Below are positions 12,701-25,600 of a DNA stretch of 64,000 bases, one piece after another. The position numbers were made by a program, and so were the translations under genes. How positions within the stretch are numbered: position 1 is the stretch's first letter; each line of letters opens with the position of its first letter. Source of the stretch: Microbispora sp. NBC_01189. Its GTDB lineage: Bacteria; Actinomycetota; Actinomycetes; Streptosporangiales; Streptosporangiaceae. Under the pieces are notes generated by a model that was not told the origin of the DNA, ran no database searches, and saw nothing but the letters and a program-made list of their open reading frames with translations. The stretch covers positions 6,195,501-6,259,500 of the forward strand of contig NZ_CP108581.1 in assembly GCF_036010665.1 (NCBI RefSeq). The letters are read 5' to 3'.

Positions 12701-15700
12701 CGGGTGCTTGCCTTCGTGCAGGACCGCCCCGCTTTGAGTGTCGCGGATGTCGGGTTGTCGCTGGCGACGACGCGGGCGTCCTTCGAGCGTCGGGCCGTGA
12801 TCACCGGTGGTGACCGCGCCGGGTTGCTGGCGGGGCTGGCGGCGGTGGCGGAGGGCCACACCGCTCCCGGGGTGGTGCAGGGTGTCTCCCGATCTTCGGG
12901 GAAGCTCGGTGTGCTGTTCACCGGTCAGGGCGCCCAGCGCCTGGGCATGGGCCGCGAACTGCACGCAGCTTTCCCGGTGTTCGCGCAGGCCTTCGACGCC
13001 GTCGTCGCGGAGCTGGATGCGCATCTGGATCGGCCGTTGCGTGAGGTGATCTGGGGCTCCGAGGCCGACCTGGTCGACCAGACCGCGTACGCGCAGGCTG
13101 GACTGTTCGCCGTCGAGGTGGCCCTGTTCCGCCTCCTGCAGTCGTGGGGAGTGCGGCCCGACTATCTGGCCGGTCATTCGGTGGGTGAGCTGGCCGCCGC
13201 GCATGTGGCGGGGATGCTGTCGCTCGCCGACGCGTGCCGTCTGGTCGCGGCGCGGGGCCGGCTGATGCAGGCCCTCCCGACGGATGGGGCGATGGTCGCG
13301 GTCCAGGCCACCGAGGACGAGGTGACCCCTCTGCTGACGGGCGGGGTGGACATCGCGGCGGTCAACGGGCCGCGCGCGGTGGTGGTGTCCGGGCAGGAGG
13401 GCCCGGTGCTGGCTCTGGCGGCGCGGTTGGCGGAGCAGGGGAGGAAGACGCGCCGGTTGCGGGTCTCCCACGCCTTCCACTCGCACCTGATGGAGCCGAT
13501 GCTCGCCGACTTCGCCGAAGTGGCGGCGTCCCTGGACTATGGGCGGGCGTCCATCCCGATCGTGTCCACGGTCACCGGCGGCCTCGCCGACACCGACTTC
13601 GGCGCCCCGGAGTATTGGGTGGGTCAGGTGCGGGGCGCGGTGCGGTTCGCCGACGTCGTGACCACCCTGGCTGAGCAGGGTGTGACCCGGTTCGTGGAGC
13701 TGGGGCCGGACGCGGTGCTGACCGCGATGGCCCAGCAGACCCTCGACGACGCCGACAGCACGGTCTTCACGGCCACCATGCGGGCCGGACGCCCCGAGCC
13801 GGGCACGATCGTCGCGGCCCTCGGCCAGCTCCACACCGCCGGCGTTCCCGTCGACTGGCAGGCCTTCTACGCCGAGACCAGCGCCCGCCGGGTCGACCTG
13901 CCCACCTACGCCTTCCAGCGCGAGTTCTACTGGCTCGAACACGAGCAGGAGGGCGTGGACGCGGCGGCGATGGGCCTGGAGCGCGTCGAGCACCCGCTGC
14001 TCGGTGCCGCGATCCCCGCCCCCGACTCGGACGGGGTCTCGTTCACCGGCCGGCTGTCGGTCCGTACGCACCCCTGGCTGGTGGACCACCAGGTGCTGGA
14101 CAACATCCTGTTCCCCGGCACGGGCTTCGTGGAGCTGGCGGTCGCGGCGGGAAGCCAGGTCGGCTGCGCCGTCCTGGAGGAGCTGACCCTGGCCGCGCCG
14201 CTGCTGCTGCCCGCCGGTGATCCCGGCTCGCGGGATCGCGGGATGCAGGTGCAGGTCGTGGTCGGCGCCGCCGACGAGGCCGACCGGCGTACGGTCGCGG
14301 TCTACTCCCGCAGGGAGAACGCTCCGGCGGACGAGCCGTGGACGCTCCACGCCGAAGGAACCCTGACCGCTTCCGCGCCCACCGCCTCCACCGGGCACCT
14401 GCAGTGGCCCCCGGCCGACGCGACCCCGGTGGACGTGAGCGACGCGTACGACATCCTGCACGAACGCGGTTACGGCTACGGTCCGACGTTCCAGGGCCTG
14501 AAGACGGCGTGGCGGCGCGGCGAGGAGATCTTCACGGAGGTGGAGCTCCCGGCGCAGGAGCGGGAGGACGCCGCCGCGTTCGGCGTACACCCGGCGCTGC
14601 TGGACGCCGCGCTGCACGGGCTGGGTCTCGTGCCTCCGGACGGCGCGGCCGACCGCGAGCAGGCGCTGCTGCCCTTCGCCTGGCGCGGGGTCGTGCTGCA
14701 CGCGGCCGGAGCCGACGCGTTGCGCGTGCGGCTGACCTGGCTGAGCGACACCTCGCTGTCGATGGAGATCACCGACCGGTACGGCGTGCCCGTGGCGTCG
14801 GTCGAGTCCCTGACCCTGCGGGCGACGTCGACCGAGCAGCTTCGCGCGGCGGAGCCGGGCGCGGGCGACTCGCTCTTCCAGCTGTCCTGGACGCCGATCG
14901 CCGCAGCCCCGGCGGCGGTCCCCGTGTCGTGGGCGGCCTGGGCCGATGTGGCCGACGACGACGTGCCTCCGGAGGTGGTCGTGCTGGACGCTGGCCGCGG
15001 CCGCGACGCGGCGGCGGTGCGGGCCGCGACGCACCAGGCGCTCGCCGTACTGCAGGCCTGGGCGGGCGATCCCCGGTTCGCCGGTTCCACGCTGGCCGTG
15101 ACGACGCGGGGCGCCGTACCACTGCCGGGAGAGGACTCCGCCGATCTCGCGGGCGCCGCGGTCTGGGGGCTGGTGCGGTCGGCGCAGTCGGAGAACCTGG
15201 GCCGGATCCTGCTGCTGGACACCGACGACTCCGTCGATCTCGCGACGGTCCTGGCGGCGGACGAGCCGCAGATCGTCGTGCGCGACGGCGTGACGCACGC
15301 CGCGAGGCTCGCCCGGCCGCCGGTCCCCGCCGAGGGCGGCACACCCGCCGCGTCCTTCGGACCTGACGACACCGTCCTCGTCACCGGCGCGACCGGCACA
15401 CTGGGCCGGCTCGTCTCCCGGCACCTGGTCACGCGGTACGGCGTGACGCGCCTGCTGCTGACCAGCCGCCGCGGCCTCGCCGCCCCGGGGGCCGCCGAGC
15501 TGCGCGACGAACTGGCCGCGCTGGGCGCCGACGTGACGGTCGCCGCCTGCGACACCGCCGACCGTCCCGCGCTCGCCGGGCTCCTGTCGACGGTGGACGT
15601 CACCGGCGTCGTGCACATCGCCGGTGTGCTCGACGACGGCGTGATCTCCTCGCTCACCCCCGAGCGTGTGGACCACGTGTTGCGCGCCAAGGTCGACGCC

Positions 15701-16675
15701 GCGCTGAACCTGCACGAACTGACCGCCGACCGGAACCTCTCGGCGTTCGTGCTGTTCTCCTCGGCCGCCGGCGTGTTCGGCAACCCCGGTCAGGGCAGCT
15801 ACGCCGCCGCGAACGCCTTCCTCGACGCGCTGGCGCTGCACCGCCGGACCGCCGGGCTGGTGGCGCAGTCGCAGGCCTGGGGCCTCTGGGACGACGAAGG
15901 CGGCATCGGCGGGGGACTGACCGACGCCGACCGGCAGCGGCTCAGCCGTACCGGTGTGGAACCGCTGACCAAGGAGCAGGGCCTCGCGTTGTTCGACTTC
16001 GCCTGCGCCGGGGATGCGGCCACGGTGGTGCCGATCCGGCTCGACCTGGCCGCGGTCGCGGCCGGCACCGAGCCGCCGGCCCTGCTGCGCGGCCTCGTAC
16101 GCCGCCCGGCCCGGCGCGGCACGGGAAGCGCGTCGGCCGCCGCCGCCCTGCGGAGCAGCCTGGCCGGTCTGTCCGAGGCCGAACGCCAGACGGCGCTGCT
16201 CGACATCGTGCGCACCCAGGCCGCCCTGGTGCTCGGGCACAGCGGCTCGGAGGCGATCGAGCCGGACCGGGCATTCGGCGAGCTCGGCTTCGACTCGCTG
16301 TCGGCCGTCGAATTCCGCAACGGACTGAACACGGTCACCGGGCTGCGCCTGCCGGCGACGCTGGTCTTCGACTACCCGAACGCGCTCGTGCTCACCGCCC
16401 ACCTCGACCGCGAACTCGCGACCGACGCGGACGGGCGGAACGGCTCGGCGGACACCGAGGAACAGGTCCGCCGGATCCTGAACGCGATCCCCCTGAGCAG
16501 GCTCCGCGACGCGGGCCTGCTGGACACCCTGCTGGAACTCGGCGGAGCCCGCGCCGAGTCCGCCGAATCGGCCGATTCGGCACCCACGGCGTCCATTGAC
16601 GAAATGGACGCCGAGAGTCTCATCAACATGGCGTTCCAGGGCCTGGAACTCGACGATATGACGCAGGAATTGTGA
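2..16675 (+). CDS. Type I modular PKS A (5' truncated): partial KR-ACP plus three KS-AT-DH-KR-ACP modules
   Basis: The reading frame is open from base 2, so the gene starts left of the window; 5557 residues are visible. Order: second half of a KR and its ACP, then three complete modules of KS-AT-DH-KR-ACP, then a C-terminal docking region (about 16440-16672) with a helix around [15 protein letters not shown] and a final acidic helix. All three ATs carry GHSVG and HAFH, the malonyl-CoA signature. All KRs carry LDD (B-type). No enoylreductase is present. The TGA at 16673-16675 lies 8 bp before the ATG of PKS B, whose N-terminal coiled coil is the expected partner of this docking tail, so A most likely hands its chain to B. 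As B has the thioesterase, A holds late modules of the line. Large parts of its modules are near-identical to one another at the DNA level. Confidence 0.97.
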   Translation, partial: AGVLDDGVIGSLTPERVDRVLRPKVDAALNLHELTRDRELSAFVLFSSASGVFGTPGQGSYAAANAFLDALAAHRRAGGLVAQSLAWGPWATGMAGTLEQSRFSQGGFVPLTAETGLAAFDAARTTAEPVLAPLTLNLPGLRAQAENLPHLLRGVVPAVRRRSAGAGSADGALARRLADLPEEERQPLLLRLVLGHVAQVLGFASTDAIEPDRAFGEFGFDSLSAVEFRNALSAETGLRLPASLVFDYPSPTALARHLAAELTGAGRKITAVRSATDATDEPLAIVGMACRYPGGVASPEDLWRLVADGVDAISEFPVNRGWDVDEFFDPDGTRPGTSYVKSGGFLHEAAEFDAGFFGISPNEALVMDPQQRLLLETSWEAMERAGIDPASLRGSATGVFAGMMYHDYAANSSTGSIASGRVSYVFGFEGPSVTVDTACSSSLVALHLAGQALRSGECSLALVGGVAVMATPEAFIEFSRQRGLSPDGRCRAYGAGADGTAWAEGCGVLLVERLSDARRLGHRVLAVVRGTAVNQDGASNGLTAPNGPSQERVIRQALANARLSVRDVDVVEGHGTGTTLGDPIEAQAVLATYGQDRPENRPLWLGSLKSNIGHAQAAAGVGGIIKMVQAIRHGELPRTLHVDEPSPHIEWSAGQVRLLTEAMPWPEVDRPRRAAVSSFGISGTNAHVIIEQAPADLAADVTLTEVPSPALLAGVAEEADEDESRAATPVAWVVSGKTADALAGQAARVLAFVQDRPALSVADVGLSLAATRAAFERRAVITGGDRAALLAGLAALAEGRTVPGVVQGVARSSGKLGVLFTGQGAQRLGMGRELHAAFPAFAQAFDAVVAELDAHLDRPLREVIWGADAETVDQTAYAQAGLFAVEVALFRLVESWGVRPDYLAGHSVGELAAAHVAGMLSLPDACRLVAARGRLMQALPSGGAMVAVQATEEEVLPLLTGGVDIAAVNGPRAVVVSGQEAPVLALAAQLAEQGRKTRRLRVSHAFHSHLMEPMLADFQTVAGSLDYGRPSIPIVSTVTGGLADDGFGTPEYWVGQVRGAVRFADAVTTLAAQGVTRFVELGPDAVLTAMAQQTLDEAADGAVFTATMRAGRPEPGTVVAALGQLHTAGVPVDWQAFYADTGATRVDLPTYAFQREAYWLDTLDYWREAWAGASAGVADIASAGLDSADHPLLGAVVTSPESDGVVLTGRLSSRTQAWLADHQVLGNVVFPGTGFVEMAIRAGDQVGCEVLEELTLQAPLVLPESGVPVRVSVGAADESGRRAVSVHSRSEDVDAPWVCHATGLLAPGAPEPPAAESEWPPAGAVPVDLGSLYADLAEAGITYGSVFQGLKTAWRRGDDVFAEVALPESVREEADRFGIHPALLDACLHAIGLTSVIGEEAALPFSWAGVTLHATGAQAVRVRVTTVGPDAVSIAVADHTGAPVASVESLTVRAIPAGGLDAAGSRQAAPLFRLSWAPIGGASPVTTPIDPAGPAEVVEVRSEAGVSADAVRGATHAVLSALRSWPGEESPADAVLAVVTSGAVGLPGEDVADLAGAAVWGLVRSAQSELSGRVVLVDTDGSVDVPVVVASGEPQVVVRDGVIYAARLARVPAATTETEPVTSFSAEGTVLVTGGTGMLGRLVARHLVVAHGVRHLLLTSRSASAESAADLIGELAGLGAEVSVVACDVADRDALSALLAGVDVSAVVHMAGVLDDGVIGSLTPERVDRVLRPKVDAALNLHELTRDRELSAFVLFSSASGVFGTPGQGSYAAANAFLDALAAHRQAGGLAAQSLAWGLWDAQGGMGGELTAVERQRLSRTGVEPLSAEQGLELFDAACASDAAAVVPIRLNLTALAAAGSEAPALLGGLVRRPARRSAAGFPAAAARLVERLAPLSEADRVAALLDIVRTQAAAVLGHAGAEAIEPDRAFGELGFDSLSAVEFRNALNAQVGLRLPASLVFDYPNALAVAEHIAAEVVGADSRRTAVVATAGSADEPLAIVGMACRYPGGVASPEDLWRLVSDGVDAISDWPADRGWDVEGLFDPSGERPNTSYVKSGGFLHEAAEFDAGFFGISPNEALVMDPQQRLLLETSWEAMERAGIDPGALRGSATGVFAGMMYHDYAANANTGSIASGRVSYVFGFEGPSVTVDTACSSSLVALHLAGQALRSGECSLALVGGVAVMATPEAIIEFSRQRGLSPDGRCRSFAAGADGTAWAEGCGVLLVERLSDARRLGHRVLAVVRGTAVNQDGASNGLTAPNGPSQERVIRQALANARLSVQDVDVVEGHGTGTTLGDPIEAQAVLATYGQERPEDRPLWLGSLKSNIGHAQAAAGVGGIIKMVQAIRHGVLPRTLHVDEPSPHIEWSAGQVRLLTEAMPWPEVDRPRRAAVSSFGISGTNAHVIIEQPPADLAAEVPAPAPLVGTVSPSTAIAEVTALVPGDGASSGITPSTAEIAVAADGEAQAGTPVGSVAPVAWVVSGKTPDALAGQAARVLGFVQDHPGLSIADVGFSLATTRASFERRAVVTGGDRAALLAGLAAMAEGRAVPGVVQGVARSSGKLGVLFTGQGAQRLGMGRELHAAFPVFAEAFDAVADALDAHLDRPLGEVIWGADAEVVDQTAYAQAGLFAVEVALFRLLESWGVRPDYLAGHSVGELAAAHVAGMLSLPDACRLVAARGRLMQALPSGGAMVAVQATEEEVLPLLTGGVDIAAVNGPRAVVVSGQEAPVLALAAQLAEQGRKTRRLRVSHAFHSHLMEPMLADFAEVAASLDYGRASIPIVSTVTGGLADNEFGTPEYWVGQVRGAVRFADAVTTLAAQGVTRFVELGPDAVLTAMAQQTLDEADSTVFAATMRAERPEAGTVVAALGQLHTAGVPVDWQAFYAETGARRVDLPTYAFQRERYWLNPIDYLSESWVADHIGNLSSAGLEAVEHPLLGAVLPLPESGGVVFTGQLSVRSHPWLADHQVFGSVLLPGTGLVELALHAAEHTGCGQVEELTLAAPLVLSAAGSGEGAVQVQVVVGAADGDGRRTVAIYSRAAQAPADLPWTLHAEGTLVTTNPATDTAGADLSQWPPAEAVAVDLTDAYPILNERGYGYGPAFQGLRAAWRHGEELYAEVALPDHEHQDATLFGLHPALFDAALHALHFGGDDTDGGPTMLPFSWAGVSLSAVGATALRVRLTPAGPNAFSLEIADAKGAPVAAVRSLTSRPVAPEQLRPAQLHDSLYRVDWTKMPTPSAVSLTYADWAALDPAAPTAPDVIVLRVPSDDSGGASADEAAAVRATTHQVLAALQEWAAGERFADSRLLVVTRGAVAPLPGADDVTDLAGAAVWGLVRTAQREHPDRIVLADLHESADDSVDVGAVMALGEPQVALRDGAAYAPRLVRVPAATAETEPVTSFSAEGTVLVTGGTGMLGRLVARHLVVAHGVRRLLLTSRSASAESAADLVGELEDLGARVSVAAADAADRASLAGVLAGIPAEHPLVGVVHLAGVLDDGVIGSLTPERMDRVLRPKVDAALNLHELTRDHDLAAFVLFSSASGVFGTPGQGSYAAANAFLDALAAHRRAAGLTAQSLAWGLWADDAGMAGELGDTGRHRLSRNGVEPLSAQQGLELFDVACTVDSGTLVPIRLDFAALAEAGAELPSLFRTLVRVPTRRVAAAAGGASSAVRERFTGLTAAERIAAALDIVRTQAAAVLGHAGVEAIEPDRAFGELGFDSLSAVELRNGLNAVTGLRLAASLVFDYPNALAVAEHIAAEVVGADTRRTAVAATAGSADEPLAIVGMACRYPGGATSPEDLWRLVAGGVDAISDLPVNRGWNIEEIFDPEGRRPNTSYVKSGGFLHEAAEFDAAFFGISPNEALTMDPQQRLLLETSWEAMERAGIDPGSLRGSATGVFAGMMYHDYAANANTGSIASGRVSYVFGFEGPSVTIDTACSSSLVALHLAGQALRSGECSLALVGGVAVMATPDTFIEFSRQRGLSPDGRCRAYGAGANGTAWAEGCGVLLVERLSDARRLGHRVLAVVRGTAVNQDGASNGLTAPNGPSQERVIRQALANAKLSVSDVDVVEGHGTGTTLGDPIEAQAVLATYGQDRPEEQPLWLGSLKSNIGHTQAAAGVGGIIKMVMAMHNGVLPRTLHADEPSPHVEWSAGHVRLLTEAMPWPEVDRPRRAGVSSFGISGTNAHVIIEQPPADLAAESPSPIPAGMVSGEVEAQADAPVAWVVSGKTADALAGQAARVLAFVQDRPALSVADVGLSLATTRASFERRAVITGGDRAGLLAGLAAVAEGHTAPGVVQGVSRSSGKLGVLFTGQGAQRLGMGRELHAAFPVFAQAFDAVVAELDAHLDRPLREVIWGSEADLVDQTAYAQAGLFAVEVALFRLLQSWGVRPDYLAGHSVGELAAAHVAGMLSLADACRLVAARGRLMQALPTDGAMVAVQATEDEVTPLLTGGVDIAAVNGPRAVVVSGQEGPVLALAARLAEQGRKTRRLRVSHAFHSHLMEPMLADFAEVAASLDYGRASIPIVSTVTGGLADTDFGAPEYWVGQVRGAVRFADVVTTLAEQGVTRFVELGPDAVLTAMAQQTLDDADSTVFTATMRAGRPEPGTIVAALGQLHTAGVPVDWQAFYAETSARRVDLPTYAFQREFYWLEHEQEGVDAAAMGLERVEHPLLGAAIPAPDSDGVSFTGRLSVRTHPWLVDHQVLDNILFPGTGFVELAVAAGSQVGCAVLEELTLAAPLLLPAGDPGSRDRGMQVQVVVGAADEADRRTVAVYSRRENAPADEPWTLHAEGTLTASAPTASTGHLQWPPADATPVDVSDAYDILHERGYGYGPTFQGLKTAWRRGEEIFTEVELPAQEREDAAAFGVHPALLDAALHGLGLVPPDGAADREQALLPFAWRGVVLHAAGADALRVRLTWLSDTSLSMEITDRYGVPVASVESLTLRATSTEQLRAAEPGAGDSLFQLSWTPIAAAPAAVPVSWAAWADVADDDVPPEVVVLDAGRGRDAAAVRAATHQALAVLQAWAGDPRFAGSTLAVTTRGAVPLPGEDSADLAGAAVWGLVRSAQSENLGRILLLDTDDSVDLATVLAADEPQIVVRDGVTHAARLARPPVPAEGGTPAASFGPDDTVLVTGATGTLGRLVSRHLVTRYGVTRLLLTSRRGLAAPGAAELRDELAALGADVTVAACDTADRPALAGLLSTVDVTGVVHIAGVLDDGVISSLTPERVDHVLRAKVDAALNLHELTADRNLSAFVLFSSAAGVFGNPGQGSYAAANAFLDALALHRRTAGLVAQSQAWGLWDDEGGIGGGLTDADRQRLSRTGVEPLTKEQGLALFDFACAGDAATVVPIRLDLAAVAAGTEPPALLRGLVRRPARRGTGSASAAAALRSSLAGLSEAERQTALLDIVRTQAALVLGHSGSEAIEPDRAFGELGFDSLSAVEFRNGLNTVTGLRLPATLVFDYPNALVLTAHLDRELATDADGRNGSADTEEQVRRILNAIPLSRLRDAGLLDTLLELGGARAESAESADSAPTASIDEMDAESLINMAFQGLELDDMTQEL
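838..5940 (+). other. PKS A, module A1: KS-AT-DH-KR-ACP, malonyl
   Basis: KS with DTACSSS (Cys codon 1316-1318), HGTGT and NIGH. AT with GHSVG (Ser 2720-2722) and HAFH at about 3011-3022, indicating malonyl-CoA. DH with an intact HxxxGxxxxP (His 3665-3667) and LLDACLH. KR with GGTGMLG, LDD (about 5141-5149) and YAAAN. ACP Ser 5813-5815. All catalytic residues look intact; expected result is an added trans-type double bond. Confidence 0.95.
5990..11280 (+). other. PKS A, module A2: KS-AT-DH-KR-ACP, malonyl
   Basis: KS Cys 6464-6466; AT Ser 7958-7960 with HAFH; DH His 8894-8896 in an intact HxxxGxxxxP; KR with GGTGMLG and LDD (about 10471); ACP Ser 11147-11149. The KS-AT linker (about 7245-7430) is longer than in A1 and A3 and rich in Ala, Pro and Thr. 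The first 131 bp of its KS conserved block are identical to the KS of module B1. Confidence 0.95.
11323..16420 (+). other. PKS A, module A3: KS-AT-DH-KR-ACP, malonyl, altered DH motif
   Basis: KS Cys 11798-11800; AT Ser 13178-13180 with HAFH; KR with LDD (about 15628); ACP Ser 16295-16297. The DH motif reads [10 protein letters not shown]: the Gly of HxxxGxxxxP is replaced by Asp (codon 14099-14101). The catalytic His (14087-14089) and the second-site Asp (LLDAALH) remain. Whether this DH still dehydrates fully is open; if not, the module would leave a hydroxyl. Confidence 0.93.
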
Positions 16676-16683
16676 GGTTGGCG

Positions 16684-19600
16684 ATGAGTGACTCCGACGT
16701 CAAGCTGGTCGAGGCGCTACGGGCCTCGCTGAAGGAGACGGAACGGCTCCGCGGCGAGCACCGCAAAATCATCGCCGCCCAGCATGAGCCGATCGCCATC
16801 ATCGGAATGGCGTGCCGTTATCCGGGTGGGGTGGCCTCGCCGGAGGATTTGTGGCGGCTGGTGTCCGATGGTGTGGACGCGATTTCGGATTGGCCGGCTG
16901 ATCGTGGCTGGGATGTGGAGGGGTTGTTCGACCCGAGCGGGGAGCGGCCGAACACCAGTTATGTGAAGTCGGGTGGGTTCCTGCACGAGGCGGCGGAGTT
17001 CGACGCGGGGTTCTTCGGGATTTCGCCGAATGAGGCGCTGGTGATGGATCCGCAGCAGCGGTTGCTGCTGGAGACCTCGTGGGAGGCGATGGAGCGGGCG
17101 GGCATCGACCCGGGCGCGTTGCGGGGGTCGGCGACGGGGGTGTTCGCCGGGATGATGTACCACGACTACGCCGCGAACGCGAACACCGGGTCGATCGCCT
17201 CGGGCCGGGTGTCGTACGTGTTCGGGTTCGAGGGCCCGTCGGTCACGGTCGACACCGCGTGCTCCTCCTCGCTGGTGGCGTTGCATCTGGCCGGGCAGGC
17301 GCTGCGGTCGGGGGAGTGTTCGCTGGCGTTGGTGGGTGGTGTGGCGGTGATGGCCACGCCGGAGGCGATCATCGAGTTCTCCCGCCAGCGGGGGTTGTCG
17401 CCGGATGGGCGGTGCCGGTCGTTCGCGGCCGGGGCGGATGGCACGGCGTGGGCCGAGGGCTGTGGTGTGCTGCTGGTGGAGCGGTTGTCGGACGCGCGGC
17501 GGCTGGGGCACCGGGTGCTGGCGGTGGTGCGGGGTACGGCGGTGAACCAGGACGGCGCGTCGAACGGGCTGACCGCGCCGAACGGCCCGTCGCAGGAGCG
17601 GGTGATCCGCCAGGCGCTCGCGAACGCCCGCTTGTCGGTGCGGGACGTGGACGTGGTCGAAGGTCACGGCACCGGCACCACGCTGGGTGACCCGATCGAG
17701 GCGCAGGCGGTGCTCGCGACTTACGGGCAGGAGCGTCCGGAGGAGCGGCCGTTGTGGCTGGGATCGTTCAAGTCGAACATCGGGCACGCGCAGGCGGCGG
17801 CCGGTGTCGGTGGAATCATCAAGATGGTGCAGGCGATCCGGCACGGGGAGTTGCCGAGGACGCTGCATGTGGACGAGCCGTCCCCGCACATCGAGTGGTC
17901 GGCCGGTCAGGTCCGGCTGCTGACCGAGGCGATGCCGTGGCCGGAGGTGGACCGTCCCCGTCGGGCGGGTGTGTCGTCGTTCGGCATCAGCGGCACCAAC
18001 GCCCACGTCATCATCGAGCAGGCCCCCGCCGACCTCGCCGCCTCTGATGTCACTGTCACCGACGCACCCGCCCCGGCCGTGCTCACCGGCACCGCGCAGG
18101 CCGAGGGCGAGGAACAGGCCGGAGCCCCGGTTGCCTGGGTGCTGTCGGGCAGGACGCCGGACGCGCTGGCCGGGCAGGCGGCCCGGGTGCTGTCGTACGC
18201 GCAGGACAACCCTTCACTCGGCATCGCCGACATCGGCTACTCGCTGGCGACGACGCGCACGTCCTTCGAGCGTCGGGCGGTGGTCACCGGCGGCGACCGC
18301 GCCACCCTGCTGGCGAGGCTCGCCGCGGTGGCCGAGACCCGCACCGCACCCGGGGTGGTGCAGGGCATCGCCCGCTCCGGTGGCAAGATCGGCATGCTGT
18401 TCACCGGTCAGGGGGCCCAGCGGCTCGGCATGGGCCAGGAACTCCACGCGGCCTTCCCGGTGTTCGCGCAGGCCTTCGACGCCGTCGTCGCCGAGCTGGA
18501 CACGCACCTGGACCGGCCGCTGCGTGAGGTCATCTGGGGCGCCGACCCCCGCCTCGCCGACCAGACCGCGTACGCGCAGGCCGGACTGTTCGCCGTCGAG
18601 GTGGCCCTGTTCCGTCTTCTGGAGTCGTGGGGGGTGCGGCCGGACTACCTGGCCGGGCATTCCATCGGCGAGCTGACCGCTGCGCACGTCGCCGGGACGC
18701 TGTCGCTCGCCGACGCGTCCCGCCTGGTGGCGGCGCGGGGCCGGCTGATGCAGGCGCTCCCGCCCGGTGGGGCGATGGTCGCCGTCCAGGCCACCGAAGA
18801 CGAGGTGACCCCGCTCCTGACGGGCGGGGTGGACATCGCCGCCGTCAACGGCCCCCGCGCCGTGGTCATCTCGGGACAGGAAGCACCGGTGATGGCCCTC
18901 GCGGCGCAGTTCGCCGACCGGGGACGCAAGACCCGCCAGCTGCGGGTCTCCCACGCCTTCCACTCCCACATGATGGACCCGATGCTGGCCGGCTTCGCCG
19001 AGGTGGCCGGCACGGTGGCGTTCGACGCGCCGCGGATCCCGATCGTGTCGACCGTCACCGGCGCCCTCGCCGGTGAGGAGCTGGGTACCCCGCAATACTG
19101 GGTGGACCAGGTGCGCGGCGCCGTGCGGTTCGCCGACGCGGTGACCACCCTCGCCGCCCAGGGGGTGACCCGGTTCGTGGAGCTGGGGCCGGACGCGGTG
19201 CTGACCGCGATGGTCCAGCAGAGCCTCGACGAGGCCGACTCCGCGGTCTTCACCGCCACCATGCGGGCCGAGCGGCCCGAGCCCGGCACCGTCGTCGCGG
19301 CCCTCGGCCAGCTGCACACCACCGGCGTGCCGGTCGACTGGCACGCCTTCTACGCCGGGACCGGCGCCACCCGCGTGGACCTGCCCACCTACGCCTTCCA
19401 GCGCGAGCGCTACTGGCTCGACACCTACGACTATCTGTCCGAGTCCTGGGCGGCCGACTACGTCGGCAACCTGTCCTCCGCCGGGCTGGAGGCCGTCGAG
19501 CACCCGCTGCTCGGCGCGGTCATCCCCCTGCCCGACTCCGGGGGCCTGGTCCTCACCGGCAGGCTGTCGGTCCACACCCACCCGTGGCTGGCCGATCACC

Positions 19601-22600
19601 AGGTTTACGGGAACGTCCTGCTGCCGGGCACCGGATTCGTGGAGATGGCCGTCCACGCCGGGGACAAGGCCGGCTGCCCGATCCTGGAGGAGCTCACCCT
19701 CCAGGCGCCGCTGGTGCTGCCGGAGGGCGCCTACCGCGACGGCCTGGCGGTGCAGGTCGTCGTCGGGGCCGCGGACGACGCCGGCCGGCGGCCGCTGCTG
19801 GTGCGGTCCCGCCCCGACCACGACGCGGAGAGCTGGACCGTACACGCCCAGGGCGTGCTGGCCGAGGGACCGGACGTCCGCGGGGAGTCGCTCGAACAGT
19901 GGCCGCCGCCGGGCGCGACGCCGATCGACGTGCGGGGCGCGTACGAGGAGCTGCTCGCCGCCGGCTACGGCTACGGCCCGACCTTCCAGGGGCTGCGGGC
20001 GGCCTGGCGGCGCGGCGAGGACCTGTTCGCCGAGGTCGCCCTGCCCGACCAGGCGCACCAGGACGCCGCCCTCTTCGGGCTCCACCCCGCCCTGCTCGAC
20101 GCGTCGATGCACGCGATCCTGGTGGACGGCGACGGGCGGGGCGAGGGCGAGACGGTCCTCCCGTTCGTCTGGGGCGGCGTGTCGCTGCACGCCACCGGCG
20201 CGCCCGCGGCGCGGGTACGCCTCACGCCGTCGGCCACCCGGGGCCTGGCGCTGAACGTCGCCGACGCGACCGGCCGGCCCGTCCTCACGGTCGCGTCGCT
20301 GGTGTCCCGGCCGGTGTCGGCCGACCAGCTCAGCGCGACGCGGGACGTCGCCGACGAGGCGTTGTTCGGCATCGAGTGGAGCCCGTCGCCGGCCGCATCG
20401 GACGACACGAACTGGGCGGTTCTGGGCACGGGCCCGTTCCCCGACGGCGTGCCGGTCCTCGAGAGCCTCCGGGTGCTCGCGGACGCGGCCGTCGTGCCCG
20501 GCGCCGTGGTCTGGCAGGCGCCGGACGCGCCCGCCGCGGACGTTCCGTCCGGCGTCCGGTCGGTGACCACCGCGGTGCTGGAGATCGTGCAGGAGTGGCT
20601 GGCCGAGGACCGGTTCGCCGACGCGAGGCTGGTCGTGGTCACCCGGGGCGCGGTCGCGACCGGAGAGGCCGACGACCTGGCGCTGACCCAGGCGCCCGTG
20701 TGGGGCCTGGTGCGGGCCGCGATCGCGGAGAACCCGGGCAGGTTCGCCCTGCTGGACGTCGACGACCACCCCGGCTCGCCCGGCGCGGTCGCCGCCGCGG
20801 TCGCGTCGGCCGAGCCGGAGGCCGCGATCCGGGCCGGCGAGGTCCTCGTTCCCCGGTTCACGCGGCCCGCGCGGCCGGCCGAGGCGACCGCCCCGGCGCT
20901 GGACCCCGAGGGAACCGCGCTCATCACCGGCGGCACCGGCGGCCTCGGCGGGCTGCTCGCCCGCCACCTGGTCACGGCGTACGGCGTGCGCTCGCTCGTG
21001 CTCACCAGTCGGCGGGGCCCGGACGCGCCGGGCGCGGCGGAGCTGCGGGACGAGCTCACCGCGCTCGGCGCCGAGGTGACCATCGCCGCCTGCGACGCGG
21101 CCGACCGCGACGCGCTGGCCGAGGTGCTGGCGGCCATCCCGGCGGAGCGTCCGCTGACCGCCGTCGTGCACGCCGCCGGCGTCGCCGACAACGGCCTCGT
21201 CGGCGCGCTCACCCCGGAACGGCTGGCCGCCGTGCTCGCGCCGAAGGCCGACGCCGCGTGGCACCTGCACGAGCTGACCAAGGACCTCGACCTGGCCGCG
21301 TTCGTGCTGCTCTCCTCGGCGGGCGGCATGGTCCTCGCCGCCGGTCAGGGCAACTACGCCGCCGCGAACGTCTTCCTCGACGCGCTGGCCACCCACCGGC
21401 ACGCCTGCGGCCTGCCCGCCACGTCGATGGCGTACGGCCTGTGGGGTGTGGACGCCGGTCTCGGCGCGCTGCTCAGCGACGCCGACCTCACCCGCATGCG
21501 GCGCATGGGCTATCCCGCGCTCACCGCGGAGGACGGTCTGGCCCTCTTCGACGCGGCCCTCGCCGCCCCCGGCGCCGTACGTGTGCCGCTGCGCATCGAC
21601 CCGGTGGCCCTGCGCGCCAAGCCGGAGCAGCTTCCGCACCTGCTGCGCGGCCTCGTACGGGTGCCGATCCGGCAGGCGGCCCGTTCGGGCGGCGGCGAGG
21701 CGCTGCGGCAGCGGCTGGCCGGGCTCGGCGAGGCGGAGCGCTCGGCAGCGCTGCTCGACCTGGTGAGGTCGACCGTCGCGGCGGTGCTCGGCCACACCTC
21801 GGCCGACGCGATCGAGGCGGACCGCGCGTTCCAGGAGCTCGGCTTCGACTCGCTGTCCGCGGTCGAACTGCGCAACGTGCTGGGCGAGGCCACCGGGCTG
21901 CGGCTGCCCGCGACCCTCGTCTTCGACTATCCCAGCGCGCTCGCGGTGGCCGAGCACATCGGCGAGACGCTCAGCGGCACGCGGGACGAGGCCGGCGTCG
22001 CCGTGCGGGCGCCGCTCGACGACGAGCCGATCGCGATCATCGGCATGGCCTGCCGGTATCCCGGCGGGGTGGCCTCGCCGGAGGACCTGTGGCGGCTGGT
22101 CACCGACGGCGTCGACGCGGTGGGCGAGTTCCCCGCCGACCGCGGCTGGGACGTCGAGGGCATCTACGACCCGGAGCCGGGCGTCCCCGGCAAGACGTAC
22201 GCCCGCCACGGCGGGTTCCTGTACGACGCGGCGGAGTTCGACCCCGGCTTCTTCGGGATCTCTCCGAACGAAGCGGTGATGATGGACCCGCAGCAGCGGT
22301 TGCTGCTGGAGACTTCCTGGGAGGCGTTCGAGCGCGCGGGCATCGACCCGGGAGCGCTGCGCGGCAGCAGGACCGGGGTCTTCGCCGGGGTGATGTACCA
22401 CGACTATGGGCAGGGCGTCGGCGTCGCCAGCAGCAGCGGCGGCAGCCTCGTCTCCGGCCGGGTGGCCTACACCCTCGGGCTGGAGGGACCGGCCCTCACC
22501 GTGGACACGGCGTGTTCGTCGTCGCTGGTGGCGTTGCATCTGGCCGGGCAGGCGCTCAAGTCGGGGGAGTGCTCCCTGGCGCTGGCCGGCGGAGTCACCG

Positions 22601-25600
22601 TGATGTCCGAACCGGCCATGTTCATCGAGTTCTCCCGGCAGCGGGGGCTGTCGCCGGACGGCCGCTGCCGGTCGTTCGCGGCCGGCGCCAACGGCGCGGC
22701 CTGGGCGGAAGGCGCCGGACTGCTGCTCATGGAGCGGCTGTCGGACGCGCGCCGGCTCGGGCACCGGGTGCTCGCCGTGATCCGGGGCTCGGCGGTGAAC
22801 CAGGACGGCGCGTCCAACGGGTTCACGGCACCGAACGGCCCCTCCCAGCAGCGGGTGATTCGCCAGGCGCTGGCCAACGCCAGGTTGTCGGTGCGGGACG
22901 TGGACGTGGTCGAGGGCCACGGCACCGGAACCTCCCTCGGTGATCCGATCGAGGCGCAGGCGGTGCTCGCGACTTACGGGCAGGAGCGCCCGGAGGATCG
23001 GCCGTTGTGGCTGGGGTCGCTCAAGTCCAACATCGGCCACGCGCAGGCGGCGGCCGGTGTGGGCGGGGTCATCAAGATGGTGGAGGCGATCCGGCACGGG
23101 GTGCTGCCCAAGACGTTGCACGTGGACGAGCCGTCCCCGCACGTGGAGTGGTCGGCGGGCCAGGTCGAACTGTTGACCGAGGCGATGCCGTGGCCGGAGG
23201 TGGACCGTCCGCGCCGCGCGGCGGTGTCGTCGTTCGGCATCAGCGGCACCAACGCCCACGTCATCATCGAACAGGCCCCCGCCGACTTGGCAGTAGCGGA
23301 AGACATCTCCCCGATCCCGGCCGAGGGCGAGGCTCAGGCTGCGGCTCCGGTGGCGTGGGTGGTGTCGGGAAAGACGCCGGACGCGCTGGCCGGGCAGGCG
23401 GCGCGAGTGCTGGCCTTCGTGCAGGACCGCCCCTCCCTCAGCGTCGCGGACGTCGGCTTGTCGCTGGCGACGACGCGGGCGGCGTTCGAGCGGCGTGCGG
23501 TGGTCACCGGTGGTGACCGCGCCGATCTGCTGGCGGGGCTGGCGGCGGTGGCGGAGGGCCACACCGCTCCCGGGGTGGTGCAGGGTGTCGCCCGATCTTC
23601 GGGGAAGCTCGGTGTGCTGTTCACCGGTCAGGGCGCCCAGCGCCTCGGCATGGGCCGGGAACTCCACGCGGCCTTCCCCGTGTTCGCCGAAGCGTTCGAC
23701 GCCGTGGCAACCGAGCTGGATGCGCACATGGATCGGCCGCTGCGTGCGGTGATCTGGGGCGCCGACGCCGAGACGGTCGACCAGACGGCGTACGCGCAGG
23801 CGGGGTTGTTCGCCGTCGAGGTGGCGCTGTTCCGCCTCGTCGAGTCGTGGGGGGTGCGGCCCGACTACCTGGCCGGTCATTCGGTGGGTGAGCTGGCCGC
23901 CGCGCATGTGGCCGGGATGCTGAGTCTCTCGGATGCGTGCCGGCTGGTGGCGGCGCGGGGCCGGCTGATGCAGGCGCTCCCTGCGGGTGGGGCGATGGTC
24001 GCCGTGCAGGCCACCGAAGAAGAGGTACTGCCTCTGCTGACAGGCGGGGTGGACATCGCGGCGGTCAACGGGCCGCGTGCGGTGGTGGTCTCCGGGCAGG
24101 AAGCCCCGGTCCTCGCTTTGGCCGCGCAGTTGGCGGAGCAGGGCAGGAAGACGCGCCGGTTGCGGGTCTCCCACGCCTTCCACTCCCAGCTGATGGAGCC
24201 GATGCTCGCCGACTTCCAGACCGTGGCGGAGCCCCTGGACTATGGGCGGCCGTCCATCCCGATCGTGTCCACCGTCACCGGCGGCCTCGCCGACGACGGG
24301 TTCGGCACCCCGGAGTACTGGGTGGGCCAGGTGCGGGGCGCGGTGCGGTTCGCCGACGCCGTTACCACCCTGGCTGAGCAGGGTGTGACCCGGTTCGTCG
24401 AGCTGGGCCCGGACGCGGTGCTCACCGCGATGGCCCAGCAGACCCTCGACGACGCCGACAGCACGGTCTTCACGGCCACCATGCGGGCCGGACGCCCCGA
24501 GCCGGGCACGGTCGTCGCGGCCCTCGGCCAGCTCCACACCGCCGGCGTTCCCGTCGACTGGCAGGCCTTCTACGCCGACACCGGCGCCACCCGGGTCGAC
24601 CTGCCCACCTACGCCTTCCAGCGTCAGCACTACTGGGTGCCGCCGAACCGCGACGGCGTGAACGCGGAGTCGGCCGGGCTCGCGACGGTCGAGCACCCGC
24701 TGCTCGGCGCCGCGATCCCCGCGCCGGACTCGGACGCGGTGGTCTTCACCGGCCGGCTGTCCGTGCGGAGTCATCCGTGGTTGGCCGATCATCAGGTGTT
24801 CGGGAGTGTGTTGTTGCCGGGGACCGGTCTGGTGGAGCTGGCGCTGCACGCGGCCGAGCACACCGGGTGCGGCCAGGTGGAGGAGTTGACGCTGGCGGCG
24901 CCGCTGGTGCTGCCGGCGGCCGGGTCCGGTGAGGGCGCGGTGCAGGTGCAGGTGGTGGTCGGCGCCGCCGACGGCGACGGCCGCCGTACGATGGCGATCT
25001 ACTCGCGGGCCGCGCAGGCCCCGGCCGACCTGCCCTGGACGCTGCACGCCGAAGGCGTCCTGGCCTCCGAGACCGCGCAGAATGGTGTGGACCTGAGCCA
25101 GTGGCCTCCGGACGAGGCCACCGCGGTGGACCTCACCGACGCCTACCCGATCCTCAACGAGCGCGGCTACGGCTACGGCCCGGCCTTCCAGGGACTGCGG
25201 GCGGCCTGGCGACGCGGCGAGGAACTGTACGCCGAAGTCGCCCTGCCCGACCACGAACACCAGGACGCCGCACTCTTCGGACTCCACCCCGCGCTGCTCG
25301 ACGCCGCCATGCACGGGCTGAGCTTCGCCGTACCCGACGAGGCGGACGACGCGCAACGCACGCTGCTGCCGTTCGCCTGGCACGGGGTCGCGCTGCACGC
25401 GGTGGGCGCGCGGGCCCTGCGGGTGCGGCTGACCTGGCTCAGTGAGAACACGCTGGCGCTGGACATCGCCGATCCGGCCGGTACGCCGGTCGCCTCGGTC
25501 GAGCGCCTGACGCTGCGGGCGATCTCGCCGGAGCAGCTGGCCGCGAGCCGGCCGGGCGGACTGGAGACGCTGCTGCGCCCGGAATGGAGTGAGCTGCCCG

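Noticed and set aside
4448-16402. Very long open frames on the reverse strand opposite the PKS genes (also 18214-28266, 46378-53760 and 53429-58714)
   Set aside because: They are antisense shadows caused by the high GC content and strong third-position bias. Their translations are rich in Arg, Gly, His and Pro and match no domain, while the + frames hold complete PKS motifs.
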